From an uncultured Oscillospiraceae bacterium (GTDB lineage: Bacteria; Bacillota; Clostridia; Oscillospirales; Oscillospiraceae): DNA of 14,362 bases. The translations under genes and the position numbers were made by a program. Location of the stretch: the NCBI GenBank assembly GCA_900756715.1, contig CAAELC010000123.1, positions 1-14,362 of the forward strand. Reading direction: 5' to 3'. Position 1 is the stretch's first letter, and every line of letters starts with the position of its first letter. The notes under the pieces were generated by a model that was not told the origin of the DNA, did not search any database, and saw nothing but the letters and a program-made list of their open reading frames with translations. This document shows, piece after piece, positions 1-6,149 of the stretch.

Positions 1-131
1 TCAAGCTGTATGCCTTCACACTGATCGGCGCAATCCCCACCATCATCAGCTCCGTAAAAAACCGGAAGATGGCCAAGGTGACTTATCGCATGCAGAGCCA
101 GAGAGCCGTGAACAGCACTCCGGAGTTCTGA
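1..131 (+). CDS. C-terminal end of an unidentified, probably membrane, protein (partial)
   Basis: The frame is open from the window edge (first full codon at base 3) to a TGA at 129-131 and gives about 42 residues. It begins with a hydrophobic stretch (LYAFTLIGAIPTIISS), consistent with the end of a last membrane helix, followed by a basic, polar tail ending in NSTPEF. This layout is common at the cytoplasmic end of transporters such as sugar:cation symporters, but too little is present to name a family. The start lies outside the window. A hairpin follows 34 bases after the stop. The reading frame is well supported; the function is not. Confidence 0.55.
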   Translation, partial: KLYAFTLIGAIPTIISSVKNRKMAKVTYRMQSQRAVNSTPEF

Positions 132-165
132 TTCTCGGCAGACAAGCGAAAGATTTTAAAAAGAT

Positions 166-195
166 CAGGGGCAGCTTCAAAAGAGGCTGCCCCTG
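166..195. terminator. 10-bp perfect hairpin, possible terminator
   Basis: CAGGGGCAGC (166-175) pairs perfectly with GCTGCCCCTG (186-195) around a 10-base loop. Read on the + strand it lacks a U-tract. Read on the - strand it is followed by ATCTTTTT, which fits intrinsic termination better. It may serve the + gene that ends at 131 in a Rho-independent but weak way, or stop transcription coming from the right. Confidence 0.6.
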
Positions 196-281
196 TAAAC
201 TGAAAGTAGACACTCACAAAATACCGGGTTGTCGTAAAACAGTAAAATCAAAAAATGGTGAAAACCTTGTGTTTTCAAGGG

Positions 282-315
282 ACGGCGTGACGAAAGTCAC
301 GCCGTTTTCTTTTTC
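282..315 (+). terminator. Intrinsic terminator
   Basis: ACGGCGTGAC (282-291) pairs with GTCACGCCGT (296-305) around a GAAA tetraloop and is followed by TTTCTTTTTC. This is a textbook rho-independent terminator for the + strand. No intact gene sits directly upstream, so it may have lost its gene or act as a second stop after the gene ending at 131. Confidence 0.8.
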
Positions 316-333
316 ATCAGCTCATTCAGAGGA

Positions 334-561
334 ATGCAAAAGCCCTGGGTAGTCTTCCACGCCGACCGGGGAGCCGTCTACTCCCCAAGGGCATTCCAGC
401 ACGCCCATAAAGATTATAAAATAATTCGGTCTATGTCGCGAGGGGGACCCCCAACAGATAACCCAATTAATGTATTTGCTGAGCAGGGTATCTGGGTGCC
501 CTGCGTGCTACTGACGATCAACTTCCTGATCATCTTCATCCGCGAGGAGAAAAAGAAGTAA
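334..561 (+). pseudogene. IS3-family transposase fragment fused to an unrelated hydrophobic tail
   Basis: The first 45 or so residues match the part of an IS3-type (OrfB, DDE integrase fold) transposase around its second aspartate: FHADRGAVYSPRAFQ corresponds to the family's HSDRGSQYTSRAFQ, and RSMSRGGPPTDNP to RSMSRxGxPTDNP. The essential glutamate region that should follow PTDNP is absent. Instead the frame runs into a hydrophobic stretch (about residues 50-70, VPCVLLTINFLIIFI) and a charged end, REEKKK, stopping at 559-561. The N-terminal two thirds and the first catalytic aspartate are also missing. No good ribosome binding site precedes the ATG. I see a deletion relic, not an active insertion sequence. 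The tail could come from a neighbouring membrane protein or a small holin-like protein; I cannot tell which. Confidence 0.7.
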
Positions 562-584
562 GTCATATATTCGTTTACCAATTT

Positions 585-593
585 TGATATAAT
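585..593 (+). promoter_or_regulatory. Extended -10 promoter element
   Basis: TGATATAAT is a TGn-extended, perfect -10 box (TATAAT at 588-593). No convincing -35 box lies 16-18 bases upstream, which is typical of extended -10 promoters. Transcription would start near 600, inside the left arm of the hairpin at 597-645, and drive the permease at 646. Confidence 0.5.
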
Positions 594-596
594 CGC

Positions 597-645
597 AGCA
601 AAGCGGCCTTTTTCTGTCAACAGGACAGAGAAGGGCCGCTTTGCT
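597..645. repeat. 12-bp inverted repeat ending at the permease start codon
   Basis: AGCAAAGCGGCC (597-608) pairs perfectly with GGCCGCTTTGCT (634-645), and a smaller stem (CTGTC with GACAG) can form in the loop. The right arm ends at the base before the ATG at 646, so the only ribosome-binding-like bases (AGAAGG, 629-634) lie in or next to the stem. It may be a former terminator brought next to the gene by a deletion, or a leader structure limiting translation. Confidence 0.65.
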
Positions 646-1848
646 ATGTATCTGGGTGCTGTTTTTGAGCGCTCCTTCTGGTATGGCGCGGGAGAGGAAG
701 CGACAACAGGTATTAACTGGTCTACGATTCTGTTTATTGCCGGGATGATGATCATGGTCGAAGGGCTTGGAAAAGCAGGCTTCTTTCGTTGGCTGTGCCT
801 GTCGCTGGCACAGCTTGTACATTACCGAATCATACCGCTTCTCATCTGCTTTATGACGCTCTCGGCGATACTGTCCATGTTTATTGACAGTATTGCGGTC
901 GTGCTCTTTCTTGCCACGGTTACACTGGAGCTGTCTCAGGCGATGAAATTCGACCCGGTGCCGATGATTCTCTCGGAAATATTCTGCGCAAATCTCGATG
1001 GTGCGGCAACGATGTGCGGCGATCCTCCAAACATCATCATCGGCACATCGCTCGGCTACACTTTCTCAGATTTTATCACCAATACCGGCGCGGTTGTAGC
1101 CATCTGTTTCGTGCTGATGGTGGTCTACTTTACGCTGTGCTTCCGCAAGGAACTTAGGCGTGCCGAACAGGAAAACGGCGGGGTGGCAGCCTGCCCTGCC
1201 CCGTCTACAGCGATTACAAACAGACCTGCATTTTTTGCAAGCGCCGCTGTGTTTCTGCTGGCGGTGGTTTTGCTGATTACACATGCACAGACTGAACTGT
1301 CCGTCGCCTGTATCGGCGTAATCGTTGCCGTGCTGACGATGATCGTTTCAGCTGTAACCAGCGGAAAAGAGACGGTTGCGGAGATTATAAAAGGGGTGGA
1401 CTATAAGACCTTGCTGCTTTTCATCGGGCTGTTTGTTTCTGTTGCAGGGCTGGAGGAAACCGGCGTGCTGGACATTATTGCGCAGTCCATTTCGTCCGTC
1501 AGCGGCGGCAGCGCAGCGGCCATCGTGATCATCATCCTGTGGGTGTCGGCCATTACAAGCGCTTTTGTAGACAATATTCCGTTTGCCGCAACAATGATTC
1601 CGGTTATCCGGGCAATCGCCGCAGCAGAAGGAATGGATATAGGCATTCTTGCATGGACGCTGTCTATCGGCACAAACCTGGGCGGCAATGCAACGCCCAT
1701 TGGAGCGAGTGCCAATGTGGTTGGTACATCAGTTTCAGCAAAGTGCGGGTATCCTATCAGCTGGGGGCGTTACTGCAAATACTGTGCACCCGCAACAATC
1801 CTTGTGATGCTCGTGTCCACGGTATATTTGCTTTTGCGTTATCTGTAA
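646..1848 (+). CDS. SLC13/ArsB-NhaD family permease, apparently 5'-truncated
   Basis: This encodes a 400-residue, very hydrophobic protein of the ion transporter superfamily (SLC13, ArsB, NhaD), which moves dicarboxylates, arsenite or Na+ across the cytoplasmic membrane. Support includes NWSTILFIAGMMIMVEGL near residue 25, the first hairpin motif CGDPPNIIIGTSLGY near 125, TSAFVDNIPFAATMIPV near 305, and the second hairpin NLGGNATPIGASANV near 345. Intact relatives have an extra membrane segment before the NWxTI motif; here only about 22 atypical residues precede it. The frame stays open back to 562 but has no ATG, GTG or TTG before 646, so 646 is the only normal start. The substrate is not predictable. 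A kinase-like pseudogene starts 16 bases downstream. The body is undamaged, so it may still be made, but loss of the first helix makes function doubtful. Confidence 0.8.
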   Translation: MYLGAVFERSFWYGAGEEATTGINWSTILFIAGMMIMVEGLGKAGFFRWLCLSLAQLVHYRIIPLLICFMTLSAILSMFIDSIAVVLFLATVTLELSQAMKFDPVPMILSEIFCANLDGAATMCGDPPNIIIGTSLGYTFSDFITNTGAVVAICFVLMVVYFTLCFRKELRRAEQENGGVAACPAPSTAITNRPAFFASAAVFLLAVVLLITHAQTELSVACIGVIVAVLTMIVSAVTSGKETVAEIIKGVDYKTLLLFIGLFVSVAGLEETGVLDIIAQSISSVSGGSAAAIVIIILWVSAITSAFVDNIPFAATMIPVIRAIAAAEGMDIGILAWTLSIGTNLGGNATPIGASANVVGTSVSAKCGYPISWGRYCKYCAPATILVMLVSTVYLLLRYL

Positions 1849-1864
1849 GAGAAAGAAGGTCTGA

Positions 1865-2226
1865 TTGATGAAAAAACAAATCATTGTTGCGATGGGCCGC
1901 GAACACGGCAGCGGCGGACATTACATTGCGGATATGGTTGCAAGAGAGCTACACACCAAGCTGTATGATAAAGCCTCCATTGAAAAGGAGATTGCATCCG
2001 GTGGCTACAGTGAAAAACTCGTGCGTGAGATGGACGAAAAGCGATCAACTTTTTTACCTCCCGCCGAATCGGAGCGTTTTCCAATTCGATTGAAGCCAAT
2101 GTGGCGGAGAAAACCTTCGCCATGCTGCGCGGCAAAGTGGCAGAGGGCGAAAGCTTTGTGGTGATCGGCCGCTGCGGTCTTGCGGTGTGTATTCACCTCA
2201 AAGATTTGATGTTTTTAACGGCATAA
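1865..2226 (+). pseudogene. Cytidylate kinase-like protein, frameshifted and truncated
   Basis: The start MKKQIIVAMGREHGSGGHYIA is the P-loop N-terminus of the cytidylate kinase-like family (Cytidylate_kin2), whose members usually have about 200 residues. The first frame runs well to MDEK (2030-2041). The family-like sequence then continues in another frame: AINFFTSRR, IEANVAEKTFAMLRGKVAEGESFVVIGRCG, ending in LMFLTA and TAA at 2224-2226. Restoring one A in the AAAA run at 2037-2040 joins the two frames into DEKAINFF, so a single-base loss explains the break. After VVIGRCG only about 15 residues remain, so the C-terminal half is also lost. The gene follows the permease after 16 bases, with a GAAGG-type ribosome binding site, and was probably in the same operon. 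The role of intact relatives is not well established. Confidence 0.8.
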
Positions 2227-2301
2227 TGCATCAAAACAAATAATGTTGTCGTTATAAGGTAAAAGCAAAGAGAAAGGTCTGGAACACTCATTTACATAGA
2301 A

Positions 2302-2330
2302 AACCGTCTGCTAAGGCGGGCGGTTTTTTT
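2302..2330 (+). terminator. Intrinsic terminator upstream of the mobile-element relic
   Basis: AACCGTCTGC (2302-2311) pairs with GCGGGCGGTT (2316-2325) with two G-U pairs and a TAAG loop, followed by a run of seven Ts (2324-2330). It lies 76 bases after the broken kinase and 34 bases before the next start codon. It could end the permease-kinase transcript or be a leader terminator of the element gene that follows. Confidence 0.75.
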
Positions 2331-2363
2331 GTTTGGCGGTCAATATGGGAGGAGGAACACATC

Positions 2364-2924
2364 ATGGCTGTATTCAGAGTGGAGAAAACGCGGAACTATA
2401 CCGTTATGTCCAACCAGCACCTGCGGGACAAAAGACTGTCGCTGAAGGCAAAGGGACTTCTGCCGTTAATGCTGTCGCTGCCGGAGGATTGGGACTACAC
2501 CACCAAGGGATTGGCGCGTATCTGCAAGGACGGTGTGGACAGCATCTGTGCCACGGTGCGGGAGCTGGAAGGCGTGGGGTATATCGTGCGGAGGCGGGAA
2601 CGCCGTGCAGACGGAACGCTGGGCAGCATCGAATACACCATTTTGGAGCAGCCGCGGCAGGCAGATGCACCTAAACGGGAAAATCCCGTTCAGGCGGAAA
2701 AATCTGCCGATGAACCTAAACGGGCTTTTCCAGAACAGGTAAAACCTGAACAGGAAAAGCCCGCGCAATTAAATATACAAGAACAAAATAAGGAGAAACA
2801 AAATACGGATGTTCTTACATCCTTCCCTTCCTTCCGGTACGAGGATAGATCTGCGCAGAAGGACGGAATGGAACGGAGAAAGATATACAGCGAGCAGATC
2901 AGGAAAAACACCGACTATCTATAA
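2364..2924 (+). pseudogene. Integrative-element replication initiator, 3'-truncated
   Basis: The N-terminus MAVFRVEKTRNYTVMSNQHLRD, then LSLKAKGLLPLMLSLPEDWDYTTKGLARICKDGVDSI, is the winged-helix domain of the replication initiator-type proteins carried by many Clostridia integrative and conjugative elements. A charged, repetitive linker (about residues 95-160) follows. The family then normally has a conserved C-terminal domain beginning near GMERR and YxExIRxNIDYD. Here GMERRKIYSEQIRKNTDYL is followed at once by TAA at 2922-2924, so that whole domain (about 100 residues in relatives, from memory) is gone. A strong ribosome binding site (GGGAGGAGG, 2346-2354) precedes the ATG at 2364. The protein may still be translated as a DNA-binding stub. 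The next bases already resemble a different element gene, VirB4, so a deletion joined the two. Confidence 0.8.
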
Positions 2925-3522
2925 GGACAGTATCTTTCAGGTAAGCGGCAGGTTTTCCGAGGCCCGGCGCTTTTTTGTTGTCAATTACGCCGTGGATGGC
3001 CGCGTAGGCCGTACCCTGTTCCTGCGAGAGTATGCCAGCTTTATCAAGGGCACCATGATCGCGGAGCTGATGGACTACCCCCGCAACATGATGCTGTCCA
3101 TCGACATCGTGCCGGTAGCCACCGACGAGGCCGTAGTGGAGATGCACCGGCGCATTATGGCGGCGGAAAGCGACATCACCCGCTGGCAGCAGCGGCAGAA
3201 CCACCACAACAATTTCTCCGCCAGCATTCCCTATGACTTGGAGCAAATGCGGAAGGAGACTCGGGAATTTCCGGACGATCTCCGAGGAGTGCGGCGACGG
3301 GCGCAATCCGCTGGTGCTGAAAAGTGAGTTCATCATGTCCCTGTGTGAGCAGCTTATGGGCGCGAGTGAGATCGGTGCAAAGGAAAAGTCCATCATCGAC
3401 CGCTGCATCGCCAATATCTATCGTCAATGCCAGCCCCGGCAGGCCACGGACTTATCAAAGTCGGCTCCTGCCTTGTGCCGTTCATCAATGAACTGCCCCA
3501 TTTTTATTTGTTCCCCTATTAA
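2925..3522 (+). pseudogene. VirB4-type conjugation ATPase reduced to ordered fragments
   Basis: In intact elements VirB4 is a cytoplasmic ATPase of about 800 residues that powers the type IV secretion channel. Here about 200 codons remain, in order. (i) About 2926-2994 resembles its N-terminus (DSIFQVSG..., NYAV); this piece is the least certain. (ii) About 2995-3282: RTLFLREYASFIKGTMIAEL, PRNMMLSIDIVPVATDEAV, WQQRQNHHNNFSASIPYDLEQMRKE. (iii) About 3285-3435 in another frame: NPLVLKSEFIMSLCEQLMG, GAKEKSIIDRC, the region after the nucleotide site. (iv) About 3439-3500 back in the first frame: AGHGLIKVGSCLVPFINELP, the C-terminal end. The Walker A loop (GxPGSGKS in relatives), which should lie between (ii) and (iii), and the Walker B region between (iii) and (iv) are absent. 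It cannot be functional. Its last bases overlap the 3' end of the convergent greA-type gene by three to four bases. Confidence 0.8.
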
Positions 3523-4022
3523 AAGCTGCCAATTGGGATGGAACCATCATCCGTCCCCTTTTCGATGGAAACGATGGTGAGCCAGTAGCTGCGCCCATTT
3601 TCCATCTGCACCTGTACCCGGTCACCCGCCTTATGGCCCAGCACAGCCCGGCCCACCGGAGATTCCTTGCTGATGAGGCCCTTCAGCGCGTCCTGCCGCA
3701 GGGTCGTAACCAACTGGATTTTTCTGGATTTGCCGGTGTTTTCCATAAGAATTTCCACCGTGTCATACAGACCTGCCGCATCCTGACCGGAACGGTCCTC
3801 AATGACCCGGGCCGTCTTAATCATCCGCTGCAGATAGCGAATGCGGCTGTCGTTCCGGTTTTTCTCCTGCTTGGCACACTTATATTCGAAGTTTTCACTC
3901 AGGTCGCCAAAGGCCCGGGCTGTCTGCACATCTTCAATGAGTTTGGGCCGCAGAACCTGCACCCGATAGTCGATCTCCTCCTGCATTTTTTGCAGGTCAC
4001 TTTTGGTCAGTTCATCGTACAT
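3519..4022 (-). CDS. GreA/GreB-family transcript cleavage factor
   Basis: This encodes 167 residues. Gre factors enter the secondary channel of RNA polymerase and stimulate cleavage of backtracked RNA. The N-terminal two-helix coiled coil (residues about 1-78) carries the tip motif FGDLSENFEY; D40 and E43 correspond to the acidic tip pair of E. coli GreA (D41, E44). The C-terminal domain (about 85-160) has the family's SPVGRAVLGHKAGDRVQV pattern, and a short DDGSIPIGSF tail follows. The ATG at 4022 is set by a GGAGG site at 4030-4034. Both the site and the first codons lie inside the end of the upstream regulator gene, so translation is probably coupled. Most genomes have a standard greA elsewhere; this one could be a second, specialised copy. 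No clear terminator follows it, perhaps because the mobile-element relic now abuts its stop codon. Confidence 0.85.
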   Translation of the reverse strand: MYDELTKSDLQKMQEEIDYRVQVLRPKLIEDVQTARAFGDLSENFEYKCAKQEKNRNDSRIRYLQRMIKTARVIEDRSGQDAAGLYDTVEILMENTGKSRKIQLVTTLRQDALKGLISKESPVGRAVLGHKAGDRVQVQMENGRSYWLTIVSIEKGTDDGSIPIGSF

Positions 4023-5428
4023 GTCGTATCCTCCCTCAAAATATTGGCCAGCCGCTCCAGCGCCTGCGGCAGGCGACAAATGTCGATGCCGGAATAGTTC
4101 ACCACCAGAACATGGGGTCTGGCCTGCTGCGGCACCTGATAGTAATCCGAAAGCATGGCGAGGCGCAGCCCTTGCCCGGCGGCCCGGCGGCACAGCGTCT
4201 CATCCGGCAGCTGCGTTTGCAGATGGGCAAGAAAATGCAGTCCTGCATCCTGCCCGGCGATGGTAACCAGCCCGGCAAGCGCTCCCTGCTGAAACTGCTC
4301 GATAACGCTGTCCCGTTTCTGGCGATAGCGGGTGCGCATACGGCCCAGATGCCGCTCGAAATGTCCCCGTTGCAGAAAGGCCGCCAGCGTATATTGCTCA
4401 AAGCCTGACACCGTGCAGGCATAAAAGCCCAGTCGCTGCCGATACCGTGTTAGCAGACGCGGCGGCAGAATCATATAGCTGATGCGTATAGAGGGCGCGA
4501 TGGTTTTTGAGAAAGTATTCAGGTAAATAACCCGCTGATTTTCATCCGTGGAATATAAGGTTGGAATGGGGCGGCCCACAAAGCGGAACTCACTATCATA
4601 GTCATCCTCCAGAATATACCGCTCCGGTCCCTCTGCTGCCCAACGCAGCAGCTCCTGCCGCCGTCCGATGGGCATTACCGTGCCGGTAGGATAGTGATGG
4701 CTGGGCGAAATATGCACCACCTGTGCCGGTACCCGGCGCAGCTGGGCCACATCCAGTCCGCCCTCGTCCAGCCCGATGCGCCGCACCTGCACCTGATTAC
4801 TCTGGTAGATGGCGGTGATCTTATTATATCCCGGCTCCTCCACCGCATAGCACTTGTCCTGCCCCAGCAGCTGAATCAGCAGATGGTACAGCACCTCTGT
4901 CCCGGCCCCCACGATAATCTGCTCCGGGTCAACCTGCATACCGCGGAATTGCTGCAAATATTCGGCAATGGCCTGGCGCAGCTCCGGTGCGCCATTGTAG
5001 GGAGTAGAACGCAGCAGCGCCTTGTCCTGCTCCAGAATCGTCTGGCGCATGAGTCTTGCCCAGACGGTGAAGGGAAAATAATCCGGGTCGATGGAGTTGG
5101 TTACAAAATCCAGATACCATGGCTCTCCCCCGGCACTTGCCGCAGGTACAGCAGGCGCAGGCTGATGCACTCCGGCAAGGGGCCGCTCCACCTCAGAAAC
5201 ATAGTACCCGCTGCGCTGTCTGGTATGAAGATAGCCCTCAGCCACTAACTGCTCATAGGCGTTTTTCACCGTAACAGTGCTTACCTCCAGATGTTGGGCC
5301 AGCGCCCGCCGGGAAGGCAGCCGCTGCCCTGCCGCCAGCTTGCCGGACAGAATGTCCGCACGGATTGCCTGATAGAGCTGCTCGTACAGGCTCTGTTTTT
5401 CATTTTTTCCCAGTGTATAAGTCAGCAT
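4007..5428 (-). CDS. MocR/PdxR-type GntR regulator with aminotransferase-like domain
   Basis: This encodes 473 residues. Residues about 10-78 form the GntR winged helix (SLYEQLYQAIRADILSGKL, then LPSRRALAQHLEVSTVTVKNAYEQL). A proline/alanine linker (about 85-100) leads to a fold-type I aminotransferase-like domain (about 105-470). PLP-site features are visible: EDDYDSEFRF (274-282) and NTFSKTIAPSIR with K308 as the expected PLP lysine. Proteins of this design sense PLP or an amino-PLP adduct and control vitamin B6 or amino acid genes, usually a divergent neighbour. Here the divergent gene is an ECF S component 104 bases away. The ATG at 5428 is chosen because of GGAGG four bases upstream; a TTG at 5452 in the same frame has no such site. 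The 3' end overlaps the greA-type gene by 16 bases. Confidence 0.9.
   Translation of the reverse strand: MLTYTLGKNEKQSLYEQLYQAIRADILSGKLAAGQRLPSRRALAQHLEVSTVTVKNAYEQLVAEGYLHTRQRSGYYVSEVERPLAGVHQPAPAVPAASAGGEPWYLDFVTNSIDPDYFPFTVWARLMRQTILEQDKALLRSTPYNGAPELRQAIAEYLQQFRGMQVDPEQIIVGAGTEVLYHLLIQLLGQDKCYAVEEPGYNKITAIYQSNQVQVRRIGLDEGGLDVAQLRRVPAQVVHISPSHHYPTGTVMPIGRRQELLRWAAEGPERYILEDDYDSEFRFVGRPIPTLYSTDENQRVIYLNTFSKTIAPSIRISYMILPPRLLTRYRQRLGFYACTVSGFEQYTLAAFLQRGHFERHLGRMRTRYRQKRDSVIEQFQQGALAGLVTIAGQDAGLHFLAHLQTQLPDETLCRRAAGQGLRLAMLSDYYQVPQQARPHVLVVNYSGIDICRLPQALERLANILREDTTCTMN
4030..4034 (-). promoter_or_regulatory. Ribosome binding site of the greA-type gene, inside the regulator gene
   Basis: GGAGG on the - strand lies seven bases before the ATG at 4022 and is itself part of the regulator's coding sequence, which stops at 4007. 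It settles the greA-type start, as no other ATG is near, and implies translational coupling of the two genes. Confidence 0.75.
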
Positions 5429-5532
5429 ACGGCCTCCATCTGGTATTAGCAAATAGTAGCATTATGGGTATTTCAATATATCCAATTCCTACTATAATAC
5501 AAATCAACCTAAAACACAAGGGAGAATTTAAC
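5429..5532. promoter_or_regulatory. Divergent control region between MocR-type regulator and ECF S component
   Basis: This is 104 A+T-rich bases between two divergent starts. On the + strand there is a perfect TATAAT (5493-5498) with only a poor -35 match (TTTCAA, 5471-5476), which fits a promoter needing an activator. ATAGTAG (5453-5459) and CTACTAT (5489-5495) form a widely spaced inverted repeat whose right arm overlaps the -10 box. TTAGCA (5446-5451) and GTAGCA (5457-5462) share TAGCA at an 11-base spacing. MocR proteins commonly bind such spaced repeats, so these are candidate operators. I do not see a convincing promoter for the regulator itself. Confidence 0.45.
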
Positions 5533-6045
5533 ATGAAAGATCTTCGTATTCGCAAGCTGGTTTTCGCAGCTTTGATGGCAGCTTTAACCTATGTGGCTAC
5601 TATGGTCATCCAGATTCCCTCCCCCATGCAGGGCTTTGTGAATCTTGGCGACTGCTGTGTGCTGCTGAGCGGCTGGCTGCTTGGTCCCTGGTGGGGCGGT
5701 GCGGCTGCGGGCATCGGTTCCATGCTGACCGATCTGCTGAATGGATATGCCCATTACGCTCCCGGCACGCTGGTCATCAAAGGCTGCATGGCGCTTGTGG
5801 CAGCCCTGATTGTAAAGGCCGCAGGCAAGAAGCCCGCCGGTTATGTGGTGGGCGGCGTGGTGGCTGAGGCTATCATGGTGGCCGGTTATTTCGGTTATGC
5901 AGCGCTGCTGCTGGGCAAGGGCATTGGTGCGGCGGCCAGCATTCCCGGCAATCTGGTACAGGCAGCTATGGGACTGGTCATCGGACTGGTATTGTTTGCC
6001 CTGCTGAAGGGCAGCAAGGCTCTGGACAAACTGGCATTGGCGTGA
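5533..6045 (+). CDS. ECF transporter S component (substrate-binding membrane subunit)
   Basis: This encodes 170 residues, nearly all membrane helices, with the basic N-terminus MKDLRIRKLVFAALMAALTYVATM typical of ECF S components. QGFVNLGDCCVLLSGWLLGPWWGGAAAGIGSMLTDLLNGY matches the S-component pattern GDxxVLLxGxLLGPxxGxxxGxIGSxLxDLL seen in the family annotated as ECF-ribofla_trS. S components bind a vitamin outside the cell and pair with the shared EcfA/EcfA'/EcfT energising module, which is not encoded here. The divergent PLP-binding regulator points to vitamin B6 or a relative as substrate; that is inference from context. The start at 5533 has GGGAG eight bases upstream. A UPF0340 gene follows after 104 bases containing hairpins. 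Confidence 0.85.
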   Translation: MKDLRIRKLVFAALMAALTYVATMVIQIPSPMQGFVNLGDCCVLLSGWLLGPWWGGAAAGIGSMLTDLLNGYAHYAPGTLVIKGCMALVAALIVKAAGKKPAGYVVGGVVAEAIMVAGYFGYAALLLGKGIGAAASIPGNLVQAAMGLVIGLVLFALLKGSKALDKLALA

Positions 6046-6068
6046 TAAACTGAATTCGTTGGCAATAT

Positions 6069-6110
6069 GGCAAGGGCTGACGCCCTTGCCTGTTGCTGTC
6101 AGGAAACAGC
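6069..6110 (+). other. Structured intergenic RNA: 9-bp hairpin and a smaller hairpin
   Basis: GGCAAGGGC (6069-6077) pairs perfectly with GCCCTTGCC (6082-6090) around TGAC. A second, shorter stem is GCTGT (6095-6099) with ACAGC (6106-6110). Neither is followed by a U-tract, so they are not standard terminators. They lie between the S component and the UPF0340 gene and could tune the ratio of the two products or partly stop transcription. Confidence 0.5.
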
Positions 6111-6149
6111 GGGGATTCAAGTCCCTGCGGAAGGAAAGGAAGCTGTATT

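Noticed and set aside
334..561. Active insertion sequence
   Set aside because: Only a small piece of the transposase remains, the catalytic glutamate region is lost and no pair of terminal inverted repeats could be found.
470..561. Holin-like (BhlA/UviB) small protein
   Set aside because: QGIWV plus one hydrophobic helix and a charged end is suggestive, but the match is short, there is no start codon of its own with a ribosome binding site, and it is fused to transposase sequence.
2030..2060. Programmed frameshift in the kinase-like gene
   Set aside because: The A-run is short, no stimulating hairpin or slippery heptamer is visible, and the protein is also truncated at its C-terminus, so decay explains it better.
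5429..6149. Vitamin riboswitch (TPP, FMN, cobalamin or preQ1) at the ECF gene
   Set aside because: I could not find the conserved core bases of these classes in the 104-base regions before or after the S component; they are also short for most classes.
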